Shown here: positions 54,100-64,000 of the stretch, piece after piece
Position numbering within the stretch: the stretch's first letter is position 1
How the letters are laid out: every line of letters starts with the position of its first letter
NCBI RefSeq assembly: GCF_028372415.1
Contig: NC_092875.1
Span: forward strand, 338,678,623-338,742,622
Reading direction: 5' to 3'
DNA from: Notamacropus eugenii
Taxonomy: Eukaryota; Chordata; Mammalia; Diprotodontia; Macropodidae
Length of the DNA: 64,000 nt
Program-made: the position numbers and the translations under genes
Notes under the pieces: model-generated
The model's input: the letters and a program-made list of their open reading frames with translations, nothing else
What the model was told of the DNA's origin: nothing
Databases searched by the model: none

Positions 54100-54210
54100 C
54101 TGAATGGTACTACGAAGGCCATCTAATGTCTCCCTTTTTCCATTTTACAGTCACAAAAACTGGTTTAGATTCTATGCTCTTTCTACCATACAATCAAAAT
54201 AAAAGCAATG
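54100..54210 (-). mobile_element. MIR-type fragment (antisense)
   Basis: 'actacgaaggccatctaatg' then 'tccattttacagtcac'. Short and degraded. Confidence 0.45.
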
Positions 54211-54214
54211 TGTG

Positions 54215-54925
54215 TGGGTTATTATACAATAAAAATTGTTTAACTGGAACCTGATTAACAATAGTTTTTAATGACCAAAATTTGTGTGCTCCTCCCTGTT
54301 TTCAGTTTGAAGGAAAGAAAAACAAATGCCCCTCTCTCATTTGCAACAACAACAAAAAAATCAAAATTAAAAAAAAAATCATTTGATTTATTCAAATGTC
54401 CAAGTTCTAGTTCTGGAACATGTCCTAGGCTCAGCCCAGTCTTCCAGCTTCTCCAATATGATTTATAGTCCAGAATACAGAAAAATAATGCACAGCACCA
54501 AACAAGTGTGACTTGGCAAAGAAGCAATCCATTATGGTCACCAGGTAGACTAAAACAGGAGAGAAGACCTAGGAATTTTAACAAAATTTCCATCAACAAT
54601 AGAGTAAATATGAAAGATTTGCAGGTTATCCTTCTGCTTCCTAGAATATCCAATTAACCAGAAACTCTCATCACTAAGTATTTGTTGAATGAATGAGTCT
54701 ATTGATTAAAATATCAGAATATTGCAGAAATGCACAAGCTGCCTCTGTCTGATGAAAGAGGTATGCAAAGAGAAATAGCTAAAAATTCAGGCATTGCAGA
54801 TCCTTTTGTAATATCTGTGACAGGCTTGGCTAGTCCCTTGAGACTTTTAATTTCCTCTTTCTCCTTATTTAATTTAAGTTTAATTAATTCCTGAATTTTT
54901 CACATCTGAATTTTCGTCACCTTTC
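54215..54925. other. No gene supported; unique-looking sequence
   Basis: A 132-codon minus-strand frame (54255-54653) starts at TTG, is rich in Phe and Leu, and has no domain. 54640-54900 is AT-rich and repeat-free, with TTTAATTTAAGTTTAATTAA, and could be a minor non-coding island. Confidence 0.35.
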
Positions 54926-55224
54926 CTTTCAAGTCTTTGTGCTGTCTCACCCCAGATTGTATTTCTCTGTTCTCTTCTCTTTCTACTCCAACCCCTTCAA
55001 GCCCATTACTTCACTCCCTCTCATCTTCCATCCTGTCCTGGCTTTGTGTTCTTTCCTACAGAACAGCTCTGAAATCTTTCATCAGGAGCAAAAGATACAC
55101 GAGGTGAAGAGGGGTGGGTAGCCATCCCCTGGGAACTGGAGTCAAACAAGAAATGATTGCTCCCAGAGAGAGAAAGTTTGCCTTTACCTCTTCCTTGTGA
55201 TGCCTGTGTGGGTGCAGTGAGGTA

Positions 55225-55385
55225 GGAGCTGGGGTGTGTAAGGTACTGTTACTGGAATCAGGGGATCTAGTTCAAATTCCACAGTTTATGCTTACTTTCT
55301 ACGTGACTTTGGGCAATTCATTTAATCTAATGGGATTCAGTTTTCTCCCATATAAAATGAGAGTGATTCCTAATTTAGTTTAACT
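55225..55385 (+). mobile_element. MIR SINE (sense)
   Basis: 'tggaatcaggggatctagtt', 'gtgactttgggcaattcatt' and 'cccatataaaatgagagtga'. Confidence 0.75.
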
Positions 55386-55389
55386 GATA

Positions 55390-55618
55390 CCCCATAACAT
55401 ATCCAGTTAATTCAAGAGTTTTTTAAAATTCTCAAAATATTTACTAATGCAATTAATTCTAATCGCATCAATTTATACTGCTAATGTCATCAATAAGAAT
55501 AAAAATGCTTTGTAGTTATATAGCGTGTCACAAATTCCTAAACATACAGAATAATCTGTCTGTGGAAATAATATTTGGTGGTTCAACCTGAAATTAATTA
55601 CTACCAATTTCAACTCCA
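55390..55618. other. No gene seen; AT-rich unassigned sequence
   Basis: Short AT-rich gap between a MIR and a microsatellite. Confidence 0.35.
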
Positions 55619-55619
55619 G

Positions 55620-55690
55620 TGTGTGTGTTTATGCATGCCTATACACACATGTGTTTATGTATGTATGTATGTGTATATATACATATGTAT
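55620..55690. repeat. TG/TATG microsatellite
   Basis: GTGTGTG then TATG units. Confidence 0.9.
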
Positions 55691-55850
55691 TCTCATTTTA
55701 TAGATGAGGAAACTGAGGCTGAAAGAAGTTAAATGATTTGATCAAGGTCACAAAGATACTAAGTGCCTACAGCAGGATTCAAATAAAAGTTTTCTTGACA
55801 CAAAATCCAACCCTCTATTCATTGCACCACCTAGCTTCTGCAAAAGGCAA
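55691..55850 (-). mobile_element. MIR/Mar1-headed SINE (antisense)
   Basis: 'cattttatagatgaggaaac', 'gatcaaggtcacaaagatac' and 'attcattgcaccacctagct'. Confidence 0.85.
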
Positions 55851-55864
55851 TTGACACAAGGAGC

Positions 55865-56090
55865 AAGACCCGAAGGCAGTGAGTTGTAAGAGATTTGGAA
55901 TTAAAAGATCTAGGCTTAAATCTCACTTTTAATCTTTAGTAGCTATGTGACCTGGGGCAGTTAGCTAATCTGTTTTAGCCCCATTTACTTCATCTTAAAA
56001 GGGCGTGAAAACACTTATTCATAGGTCTTCAGTCTACCAGTTTGAAAAGCCTGGATAACCATAGTTCTCAGGCCTTCTACGTATGCTAGT
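55865..56090 (+). mobile_element. MIR SINE (sense)
   Basis: 'agatttggaattaaaagatc', 'agctatgtgacctggggcag' and 'ttacttcatcttaaaagggc'. It faces the antisense SINE just upstream. Confidence 0.7.
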
Positions 56091-56264
56091 TTCCATCCCT
56101 GTTCTACTTGATCACAGAAAAGCGAGGAGAAATGTTTCTCCTGATAATTTCTTCCCTTTATCTCTACCATCTAAGGGGCAAATTAGAAACATCTAGGAAG
56201 AAGATTCCCATTGAAATCAACATATCATTAGACTCATAGTTCTGTGCTGGACTAGTCAATGGTT

Positions 56265-56400
56265 ACTAGTTCAATGCTTTTGTTTTTATAGAAAAGAAAA
56301 CAAGATAAGAAACTTACCTAAGTTTATACAAGTAGATAATGGTGAACAGGGATTTCTTCAATGCTGATCAACTGTGCTTTCTGTCAAACTAATCTATTCA
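56265..56400 (-). mobile_element. MIR-like fragment (antisense)
   Basis: 'ttatagaaaagaaaacaaga' then 'taagaaacttacctaagttt'. Degraded. Confidence 0.45.
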
Positions 56401-56439
56401 GCAGTAGTTTAAATTGCAAGAGTTACAAACGTTAAAAAA

Positions 56440-56588
56440 ATGCTAACTATATTTCAATAAATTGGTTTCCTTCCTGATCTTCTATATTTATTTTATGCTT
56501 TTAAAAACATTGTTGTGAAGGGGGATCTATAAGATTCACCAGATGGTCAAAGGAGACATGACACAAAAAAGTTTAGGAACCTCTGTAC
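56440..56588 (+). repeat. Unnamed dispersed repeat, copy 1
   Basis: 'ggtttccttcctgatcttct', 'atttattttatgcttttaaa', 'accagatggtcaaaggagac' and 'aaaaaagtttaggaacctct'. The same order recurs at 62380-62510. The GGAACCTCTG end recalls a hAT terminus, but the family is not identified. Confidence 0.5.
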
Positions 56589-56599
56589 TCTGAGGGCTG

Positions 56600-56770
56600 C
56601 TAGGAGGACTCTGATACAAAATAATACTTTGAAAGTAGAACTGGTTTTTCAGCTCTGTCACTAATTAGTTGTGTGACTTTGAGAAAGCCACTTAAAACCC
56701 GTGTGTATCCTTTTTCTCCTCTGTGCATGGGGATAATAACATCTGTCCCACATATCTCCGAGGACATCTG
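56600..56770 (+). mobile_element. MIR SINE (sense)
   Basis: 'cactaattagttgtgtgact', 'ttgagaaagccacttaaaac' and 'gcatggggataataacatct'. Confidence 0.7.
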
Positions 56771-56774
56771 GACC

Positions 56775-57195
56775 CCGATGTGCCAGTGTATACGATACAT
56801 TCACAGCCAGATTGCCAAGGGGATGAAAGAGTGGATAAGCCATGGAGAAAGGGGCGTGGGGGGGGGGGGTAGGCTTTGCAGTCTCTTTTTTAGAAAGGAA
56901 AGAGAAAAGGAACAAAATTATGATCATGGGCATATGCAGAAGAAATGTTGAAGGATACTAGTGCGTTACAACATCAGCAGAGATACTAGCCAGAAGGGTA
57001 AAGCATATCATGGAAAAAAAGGAAGGAGAAACAAAAGGGGAAAGACGAATATACGCTTATTGAATTGAAAATAAATGGATATGATTTAAGCAGGGAATTT
57101 GATGGGGAGAGCATTGTTTGCTGTTGGGAAAAGAACTGCAACTATGTATACTTTGCAAATGTGTTTGACGATGGGGGGGAAAGAGCAGATGAGAT
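56775..57195. other. No gene seen; purine-rich unassigned sequence
   Basis: Purine-biased DNA with a poly-G run at about 56859-56870 that breaks short frames. No repeat or exon recognised. Confidence 0.35.
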
Positions 57196-57199
57196 AAGA

Positions 57200-57960
57200 A
57201 AGAAGAAAGCACTTTGAAAAGTGAGAGGCGCAGCGTAAATAGAAGTGAGAAGGAACAAAGGGATGGAAGGCTGTCAGGGCGGAGGCAGCTTGGGGACCCA
57301 GCGAAGCAGGCTGGAGGCTGGAGCTCTCGGCTGTTTGCCCTTCACTATTCCCTGAATTCCCGTTTGGAGCTCGCTGTCAATCACGCCCCCCACCAGAGCC
57401 CAGCCGCGGGAGCCCCTTCCTTCCCGAGACACTCCTCCCATTATCCTCGCTAAACCTGCCCGCGCCGATGGCTCACATTAAGAAGCAAATTGATTATGAA
57501 CTGAGTTTTGTCTACCAACAATTTTTAATATGTAATCTTGTCATGAGTGAACGAAAGTCATTAATAATACAGTAAGCAAAATGTGCTACAGTTAACCTTA
57601 AATTATAACTTACAAAGAGCATTCCTGCAGTTTCTGCTTTGATTTATGAGCTGAGTTTATTCTATGCAAATTCATGCACAGTTTCTAATAAGAGGGAGGA
57701 GGAAAGATAAAGGAGCTCTGAATATTTTATAAGCTTTTTCCACTTACCTTAATTTAGAATTATGAGGCTGAATATGTAAGTAGAGAATAATTACCTATTA
57801 CTGGTCTCCTCCATAGTTTATCTATTTCAGCTCTGAACATCCTGAGCAATGCAAAACATAACTGTTTTACTACCTGTACCACTGTAAATATGATAATTAG
57901 GCCTACTTCAGCCTTACTTTTTGCTGATACATGAGAAGATAGATACTGTAATATAACCAG
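57200..57960. promoter_or_regulatory. Strong candidate regulatory island (GC-rich core plus AT-rich flank)
   Basis: The only locally GC- and CpG-rich patch in the window (about 57225-57475), joined to a repeat-free AT-rich flank. The core holds CTGTCAATCA (57374-57383), the exact reverse complement of the PBX-MEIS/PREP decamer TGATTGACAG. The flank holds the octamer ATGCAAAT (57664-57671), plus AATTGATTATGAAC and TCATTAATAATAC homeodomain-type words. A 79-codon frame across the core begins at TTG and has no domain. It may be a developmental enhancer, or an unannotated promoter/first exon. Conservation is untested. Confidence 0.4.
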
Positions 57961-57999
57961 ACAGTGCCACACTATTGTTTTATGTCCCTTTTAAAAATA

Positions 58000-58780
58000 A
58001 TATACCTGCTGTTCAATATTTCATTCATTGGACACCGTTAAAGTGAACTTTTTAAGAGGCTTGTGCCCTCAAAAATTTCTTTTCCTTTTTTCTCCCGTGG
58101 CTGCATTTTATGACCTCCAGGAATATGGATTTAGGTAAATTTAGTGCTACTGAAATTCAAAAGGAGATTGATAGCCTGGAAGACAGAGGGCTCATTTTAG
58201 GAGCAGGTGGTGTATAAGCAGAGGCATTGGAGGGGCCAGCTAGCTTCCCCTCTCACCAGTGCCTGGGCCCATACTCGTGCCAGCAGGCTCTGTCCTCACT
58301 GGGAGGCACCTGTGCTGGAACTAAGCAGAGAAAGAGGTTGGTCAGGAAAAGGGAAAGGCTACTTGGCCTGGCTAGAAGGGTGAAGGAAAGTTGATGCTTA
58401 TGAAAACACCTGCTGGAATACGAACAAATACTTTTCTTCTGGGCTAGAAGCAAGAAAAAAGGTAACTTATTTATGTGTGGAAGATTAATTTTGATATAAA
58501 AAAAGTACTTAGGAACTTGATGGTAGTGACGGGACACTAGGACAGACATGGGGAAAGGCCCTAGGATTCACGAAGAAATGCTGTGCATGGGCTATCTGAT
58601 TTCTTGCCACTCCAAAGAAGACGATCCAAATTCAAACTGTCCCACAAAGCAAAAAAATAGAACTTAGAAACAGAAGAGTTGTGAAAATCGAAAACCCTCA
58701 TTTTACACCTGAGGCTCCATTCAGGTTCCTTCTTTTACAGGAAAGAAATATAAAACTGAAAGTACCCTGAAAAACCTGAT
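58000..58780. other. No gene supported; unassigned sequence
   Basis: Mixed composition. A 98-codon minus-strand frame (58253-58549) has no recognisable domain. Could extend the regulatory island to its left. Confidence 0.35.
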
Positions 58781-58784
58781 AATG

Positions 58785-58985
58785 AAAAAAACCTGGGTCC
58801 GAATTCCAGCTTTAACATTGACAAACTGAATCGTATCGGTCAAATCGCTTTACCTTGGTGAATCTCAGTTTCCTCATTTGCAAAGTGGAGGTAAGAATAC
58901 ATGCAGTATATAACTTATAAGGATGTCATAAGAAAGTGCTTTACGGACAAAGAGCCATAGAAGTGTGAGTTATTATTACAGTGCA
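58785..58985 (+). mobile_element. MIR SINE (sense)
   Basis: 'acctgggtccgaattccagc', 'aatctcagtttcctcatttg', 'aaagtgctttacggacaaag' and 'gaagtgtgagttattattac'. It keeps several CpG sites. Confidence 0.8.
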
Positions 58986-58989
58986 GAGC

Positions 58990-59288
58990 TGACCGAATTC
59001 TTGCTGACAGGAAGGTCTAAAGTAACCTTGGTTTTGCCACCCTCTTTCACAGTCCCTAATGACACCTGCCAACCAAATGACCTTGAGCATTTGCTTCCCC
59101 TTCCCCCAAGCTCACACTTGCCTTTGTTTTAGCACCAAGGCAACAAAGAGGTTTAATAAGGGTTTATTTATTTACAAGCAGAAGGGTAGCAATTTGCAAA
59201 CATATGCAAAATGATAAAGTTAGAAGGCACTAATTAGCTAACAAAAGTAACACAACTCCTGTCCAGCCCTACCAATTGAACTGGCCAG
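58990..59288. other. Unassigned, possible small non-coding island
   Basis: Repeat-free, with TTTGCAAACATATGCAAAAT and ACTAATTAGCTAAC words. No frame. Confidence 0.3.
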
Positions 59289-59289
59289 T

Positions 59290-59490
59290 AATAATAATAG
59301 CCACAAAAGTTCGTATTTAGATTAAGGCTTAGGTTTTACAAAATACGTTTTTCCCTGTAATAACTCTCTAAAATAGGCAATGACACTAGTATTATTATTA
59401 TTCTTTTTGAGCTCATAAGTATGGGGATCAGAGATCAAATGCTGGATTCCTGACACCAAATCCAGGACTTTTTTCCATTATGCCAGAAAG
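59290..59490 (-). mobile_element. MIR SINE (antisense), degraded
   Basis: 'cttaggttttacaaaatacg', 'aataactctctaaaataggc' and 'cctgacaccaaatccaggac'. Confidence 0.55.
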
Positions 59491-59499
59491 CTAATAACT

Positions 59500-59800
59500 T
59501 CATGAAACTCTGCTTCTTACCTGGGAATGATAATAGACTAGGGTAGCATAGCGGACCTGCCTGTCTTCATTCTTGACTCCCACTTAGCTCTCAAACTCAA
59601 GGGAATTGTTTTCCTTGGACCTTGCACAAGACTTTTGCCTGTCTTAAAGCAGCTTCTGTGCCTTAGAACTTACTATAACCTGTTGGTAATGTTATGATAA
59701 GTAATACTTCCTTGACTAATCAGTTTGGGGCGTTTTACTGGTCATTTATTTGTGTTCTCTCCCAGAAATCCATGTGATATATGTGTCTGTAATGTACACT
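59500..59800. other. No gene seen; unassigned sequence
   Basis: Probable degraded repeat ('ttgacctcccact'-like L2 wording), not firm enough to call. Confidence 0.3.
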
Positions 59801-59802
59801 GT

Positions 59803-60046
59803 TGTTGTTTGGTTATTTTCCGTCCTTTCTGACTCTTTGTGACCCCATTTAGGGTTTTCTTAGCAAATATACTGGAGTGGTTTGCCATTTCTTTCTCCAA
59901 ATTATTTTACAGATGAGAAACTGAGGCAAACAGGGTTAAGTGACTTGCCCAGGATCACACAGTTCATAAGTGTCTGAGACCAGATTTGAACTTTCTGTCT
60001 CTAGGCCCACCCAGCACTCTATCCTCTATGCCACCAAGCTGCTGTC
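59803..60046 (-). mobile_element. Mar1-type SINE, full length (antisense)
   Basis: 'tgactctttgtgaccccatt', 'actggagtggtttgccattt', 'gatgagaaactgaggcaaac', 'gtgacttgcccaggatcaca' and 'tatcctctatgccaccaagc'. Well preserved. Confidence 0.95.
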
Positions 60047-60049
60047 TTG

Positions 60050-60730
60050 TCCCCTAGCGAAGTGAAAGCTCCTTGTGTGAAAAGATTTGTCCTACATAAA
60101 CTTAATCTCTTCCCAGTTGGCTAGGCCTAGTGGTCTGCATACAGTGGGACCTCAACTATCTGTTGTATTACTGCATTTCATTGTTTTTCATTACATTGTA
60201 TTATATACAAGGAGAAGGCAATATTGCCTCAGTCTCAGCTGCCTAAATGCATTATCTGTTTCCAGGGATGTAACACAAAAGTCACTGTACATTATATATA
60301 TTTATACAGATAATATTTATCTTCAAGAAACATCAAACATTGCCTTTCATCATGAGCATTCAGGGGAAGCTGACCAAGCACCACTATGGGACCATTCACA
60401 CACTGCTTTGCCTAAAGGGAGGGGCACCAATGTCCCTTGGCTTATCTGATTCACAATCATTCCCCTAAGACTGTCTCTTGAGGGTAGTGGTTGGGTTTGC
60501 AGGAAATCTGGAGCAAGGGAGAATATTGAAACTGACCATTTCATTTCATTCAAGGCCCCCTGAAATGTACTCCCCAGCTTCTATATGCACAAATGAATTC
60601 AGAGCACAAAGAGAAAAGTGAAAGTCCTTGGTTCTGATTATTCATCATCCTAGCCAGCCAAACTGCCCATTTGAAGGGATACTGAATCTCAGATTTGTTT
60701 TGTCTTCTTAAATTACCAAGAGAAACTCTT
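60050..60730. other. No gene supported; unassigned sequence
   Basis: A 120-codon frame (60087-60449) starts at GTG and has no domain or supporting signals. A TATATATTTATA run sits at 60294-60306. Confidence 0.35.
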
Positions 60731-60734
60731 AAGT

Positions 60735-61215
60735 AGCCAGTGATGTGCTGAATTATCTGAAAAATAACATGGATTGAGAGTGAACTGCTCTTTCCATTAG
60801 TTAGGGCTGAAGGCCAATGTGGCAATGTGATTTCCTCTCCTATCACAGTGAGTGCTGATCAAATTTTAGAGCAAGCAGCTTCCAATAAGGAGAGGAAACC
60901 TTTTCTCACCCAGTAAATTGTATCATCAGGTTGGGCCGTAATTAGCACTTCATATTGTATTATGGTGATGGTGTCAGATCAACAGCCAAACAGAATTAGT
61001 GAGTTAAATGGGCATCAACAGAAAGTTTCAGGTCTGATGAAAGGCATTCCTGGTTCATTTAGTTATTTATTCTTAGCTGTTCAAGATATTGGGTTGCTGT
61101 CAAACAGAGCCATCATTTTATTAGTGTCAGTGGACAATTTGTTAAAAATCATCATTACTTGTCATGTTATTTACCATCACTTCATAGGGTTTTATAAGGC
61201 CAACCCTGTAGAAAT
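60735..61215. promoter_or_regulatory. Strong candidate non-coding regulatory island
   Basis: About 480 bases, repeat-free and unusually well-structured, with CGTAATTAGCAC (homeodomain TAATTAG at 60939-60945), GCATTCCTGG (TEAD-like CATTCC), TGCTGTCAAACAG (MEIS-like TGTCA) and several ATTAGTG words. Frames of 86 and 98 codons overlap it on opposite strands without domains. This texture is typical of mammalian ultraconserved enhancers, but no comparison could be run. Confidence 0.38.
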
Positions 61216-61224
61216 TGGTTAAGG

Positions 61225-61440
61225 AGACAGCATAGCCCAGAATAAAATGTGCTGGACCATGGCAGGAGCCCTGGAATCTAGTCTAGGCTTTACCACTTTC
61301 TAGCTTTGCAAAATTTAAAGAAATCTATCTCACTTCTCTGAGACTCATATCCTGATCTGCAAAATAAAGAAGGTCGATTACATGATGCCTAAGGTCCTTT
61401 ATAGTCTTAAACATTTATGATTTCATGATTTCCTCCTAGG
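61225..61440 (+). mobile_element. MIR SINE (sense)
   Basis: 'ccctggaatctagtctaggc', 'tctgagactcatatcctgat' and 'taaggtcctttatagtctta'. Confidence 0.75.
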
Positions 61441-61444
61441 GTCT

Positions 61445-61785
61445 ATGTCTACCATTTTGGTAGGTGCTACCAGGTCTATGAAAACTATCTTCTTGAGGTA
61501 TAAGCTGAGAGAAGCCAACATCAGTTATTTTTATTTTTTTCTAACAGAATAATTTCTTAGTAAAGATGAAATTTTAGTAAAGATTTCCCTCATATTTACT
61601 AATTAATTTCATAGAATGTTATAAACTGCATAGAACGTTAGAAATCTTACAGTTCAATGCAAGATAACTATAAATGTTACCCCAATTTTCTTGGGGCAGA
61701 AAGTAATATGAGAGGGTAAAGGAGAGTAGGCCAGTTTAGCCTTTCTCTCCTCAAGTTAAAAATCCTAACATTAAGGAGAAATTAA
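61445..61785. other. No gene seen; AT-rich unassigned sequence
   Basis: Contains a near-repeat of TTAGTAAAGAT (61557 and 61573). No frame or family identified. Confidence 0.35.
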
Positions 61786-61789
61786 ATAT

Positions 61790-62180
61790 TCTAGCAGAAG
61801 AGTGCCTAAATAGTGAAGTGAACAGAGCCAGGAGAATGTACAAAGTAACAAATACTGTTCAGTGAAAAACTGTGAATGACTTAGCTATTCTCAGCAATAC
61901 AATGATCCGAGACAATACCAAAGGACTAATGATGAAGCATACTATCTGCCTCCAGAGAAAGAATTGATATTGATTGAATACAGACTGAAGCATCCTATTT
62001 TTCACTTTCTTTCAGTTTTTTCTTTTATTAGAGTCTTCTTATACAAAATGACTAATATGGAAATGTTTTACATAATTGCACATATATAACCTATATCAGA
62101 TAGCTACCCTCAGGGAGGGTAGAAAGGAGGGATGGATAGAATTGGAATTCAAAGCTTTAATTAAAAATGTAAAAAAAAAG
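61790..62180 (+). mobile_element. LINE 3' end / dispersed marsupial repeat (sense)
   Basis: 'gaacagagccaggagaatgt', 'gaatgacttagctattctca', 'tacaaaatgactaatatgga' and 'ataacctatatcagatagct', ending AAAAATGTAAAAAAAAAGAATG. I recognise this order as a very common marsupial repeat with an A-rich 3' end, most likely a LINE 3' UTR. The clade is not certain. Confidence 0.65.
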
Positions 62181-62379
62181 AATGGTACCTAACACAGAGC
62201 ATAGTCTTAGTATTAATTTTCTTTTCTTTGACACAGATTATAAACCCATGTCTACTCAAATGCAAGTCCAGGACTCTTCTAAAGATACCTCATCTGGCAT
62301 CTTTGAACTTGATTTTTTAAAAATAAATATTTTGATAAATTTTTGCATTTGAATGCTGTCAAAGTATTTCAGTAGTACT

Positions 62380-62510
62380 TGGAGATGATTGGGTTCCTTT
62401 GAAATCCTATGTATTTTATGTTAGGCATTTTAAAAAAGTATTCTAAGAAGAGTTCTATAGGATTTATCAGATTGTCAAAGGGATCCATCACAAATAAACA
62501 CCTGCGCTAA
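62380..62510 (+). repeat. Unnamed dispersed repeat, copy 2
   Basis: 'ttgggttcctttgaaatcct', 'atgtattttatgttaggcat' and 'tcagattgtcaaagggatcc' then CATCACAAATAAACACCTG. Counterpart of 56440-56588. Confidence 0.5.
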
Positions 62511-62514
62511 ACAG

Positions 62515-62890
62515 TGGCGCCAGAGGGGTAATCTGGTTTACTCAGAGGCTACTGAAGGATTAGGGGATTGCAAGCAGGGAATTAGGGTGGAGGTGAAAAT
62601 AGAACATATACCATGGTTATTTTCTTTCTTTACAATATAATTTTACAGCATAGGTGCTCAGGCAGTTGGTGGATTATGGAAGAAAATGATCTGAAGATCC
62701 CTCACTTTGGAGATCTCATTGTTAAATCTAGAAACACGTAAGGAGAAAATCATACATTATAAGGAGAAGAAAGATCTCCTACATCTAAGACCAGCCATCA
62801 TCAAAATTAGTATAGGAGATTTGTCACTTTAATTCTCCCAAGTATGGGGGGATGAATAATAGCTAGTTTGCTTAAGCACCGTGGCCAGAG
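62515..62890. other. No gene seen; unassigned sequence
   Basis: No frame or repeat recognised. Confidence 0.35.
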
Positions 62891-62894
62891 AAAG

Positions 62895-63020
62895 CTGAGA
62901 AACTGAGAGACAGAAAAAGAGACATAGAGACAGAGACAGAGAGAGATAGAGACAGGGAAAGAGAGAAGCAGAGACAAAGACAGAGAGACAAAGAAAGAGA
63001 CAGAAACAGAGATAGAGAGA
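62895..63020. repeat. (GACAGA)n purine-rich array
   Basis: Imperfect GAGACA/GACAGA/GATAGA units. The minus-strand Ser/Leu/Val frame over it is repeat translation. Confidence 0.93.
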
Positions 63021-63024
63021 AATA

Positions 63025-64000
63025 ACTGTTCCCAGTACTTCTGATTCTCCCCCACCCCTCAGACCTTAGTAACTTCCCAGAGTGTGGGAAGGTTTTGCCT
63101 GTCTCTTTTGATAACCTGACTTTTGGGAAGGTGGCTTGGGAAGCTTTGTTCTGTTTCCCTATTTTTCCTCCTTGTTTTGTCCTTTGTATTCAGCATCCCA
63201 ATACTACGGCTGTGCTGGTACCTCTCCAATTATAAAAAAGGGGGAGGAAGGAAGAAAAGGTAGAGGAGAAATCAGTCTGCCTGTACAGGTGAGTCTGTGA
63301 TGATAAAGTCATTCTGGGACAATGTTGGCTGCATCCTTGATATGGCAACTGTCTGAAACTATGCACCATCAACCTCAGGGCATATTTGAGAGTTCCAGAC
63401 ATAACACTTATTTGTTTTGTAATAGGGGCCTCCTGGAAATACAACGTCTTAATCCAAACAAATAACCGTAATGGTGGATTCCAGGAACCATTGCAGGCTG
63501 GTGGGGGAGATAATAATAGACTTCAGGTTGTAGTCTTTCTTCCTTGGCAATAGTAACAAACTTATAATGTCCAGATGTATCCGGTAGAGCCCAAGTAAAC
63601 AGAAAGAGGTGGAACCTTTAGAGAGGAAAAAAAAATGAAGCCAAATCAATCTTCAATTAAAACAATAATTAACATTATTTTTTTAAAATCTCAGGCATAA
63701 AATGGCCACCACTCAGTGATCTGCTCTAAGTCTACTGGCTTTCTTTGCTGGCTCTCTAATAAAGCAAGCCTCCATTTTCTAAAACCTGTGGTGCTGCATG
63801 GAGTAAAGAAAGCATAAACTGGCCTGTGAAACCCAATAATGAGGGAAAATGAGCTGTCTGGAAAGTTGAGCAATGAGGAAGGGAGAGGGAGTAAACCACA
63901 GGCTGGGTAAATTGTTGGTCAATGGAGACTACAAGATCATAGAATCACAGAGTCAGAAGGTATCACCAGGTCTTTGGAGGCAGCATGGCGCTATGAAAAT
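63025..64000. other. No gene supported; ends in a SINE start
   Basis: Unassigned DNA with minus-strand frames of 60-84 codons, none with a domain. The last bases ('catagaatcacagagtcaga' then GGAGGCAGCATGGCGCTATG) look like a CR1/L3 3' end followed by a MIR head that runs off the window. Confidence 0.4.

Noticed and set aside
54255-54653. 132-codon minus-strand frame
   Set aside because: Begins at TTG, no domain, Phe/Leu-rich by composition, no splice or promoter context. Chance openness is more likely.
57214-57453. 79-codon frame in the GC-rich island as a possible first exon
   Set aside because: Starts at TTG and the peptide looks like random GC-rich translation; kept only as a regulatory candidate.
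60087-60449. 120-codon plus-strand frame
   Set aside because: GTG start, AT-rich filler sequence, no domain.

Overview
The window looks like nuclear DNA of a marsupial mammal. It is AT-rich and CpG-poor, and it is packed with interspersed repeats. The most telling are full-length SINEs whose head reads like GGGCAGCTAGATGGTG and whose tail reads like AACCACTCCAGTATCTTTGCC, the Mar1-type CORE-SINE arrangement typical of metatherians. Alongside them are many MIR-like SINEs, L2 and CR1/L3 LINE pieces on both strands, and two L1 5' ends of marsupial type. I cannot name the species. Nothing bacterial, plasmid, viral-genome, CRISPR, rRNA or functional tRNA was seen.

I find no intact protein-coding gene. 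The open frames scattered through the window are short, mostly lack ATG, and coincide with repeats or low-complexity DNA. The one gene-like object is a 5'-truncated processed pseudogene of C1QBP (p32/gC1qR) at 6470-6932, with a poly(A) signal and an A-rich tail. The rest reads as a gene desert or a very large intron or intergenic stretch. Several long non-repetitive, A/T- and homeodomain-motif-rich islands look like candidate conserved regulatory elements: about 4.3-4.9, 11.6-12.3, 14.0-14.45, 21.4-21.8, 28.8-29.6, 35.3-36.1, 57.2-58.0 and 60.7-61.2 kb.

Layout. 0-3.3 kb: antisense L1 5' region, then an older repeat split by an L2. 3.5-9.2 kb: microsatellites, a mariner-like MITE, L2/MIR pieces and the C1QBP retrocopy. 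9.3-13.4 kb: a second SINE family, with a LINE 3' end that appears to share its tail. 15.9-17.3 kb: a three-layer nest (L2 interrupted by an LTR-like element, itself interrupted by a Mar1 SINE). 18.7-31.6 kb: CR1/L3, L2 and MIR copies, one large compound microsatellite, and unique islands. 33.6-46.7 kb: dense MIR, a tandem SINE pair, a second L1 5' end and three hAT-like elements. 47-50 kb: a pile-up of L2, including one copy with a decayed reverse-transcriptase region. 53.8-54.1 kb: a pentanucleotide array. 57-61 kb: the two best regulatory candidates. 61.8-63 kb: another LINE 3' end and a purine-rich repeat.

Repeat calls rest on recognising consensus-like stretches by eye, so edges are approximate (often within tens of bases) and subfamily names are deliberately coarse. 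'Mar1' means the marsupial tRNA-headed SINE with the AACCACTCCAGTATC tail. 'MIR-like' means the same kind of head and core with an MIR tail. 'Family B' is a second marsupial SINE that I recognise but cannot name.
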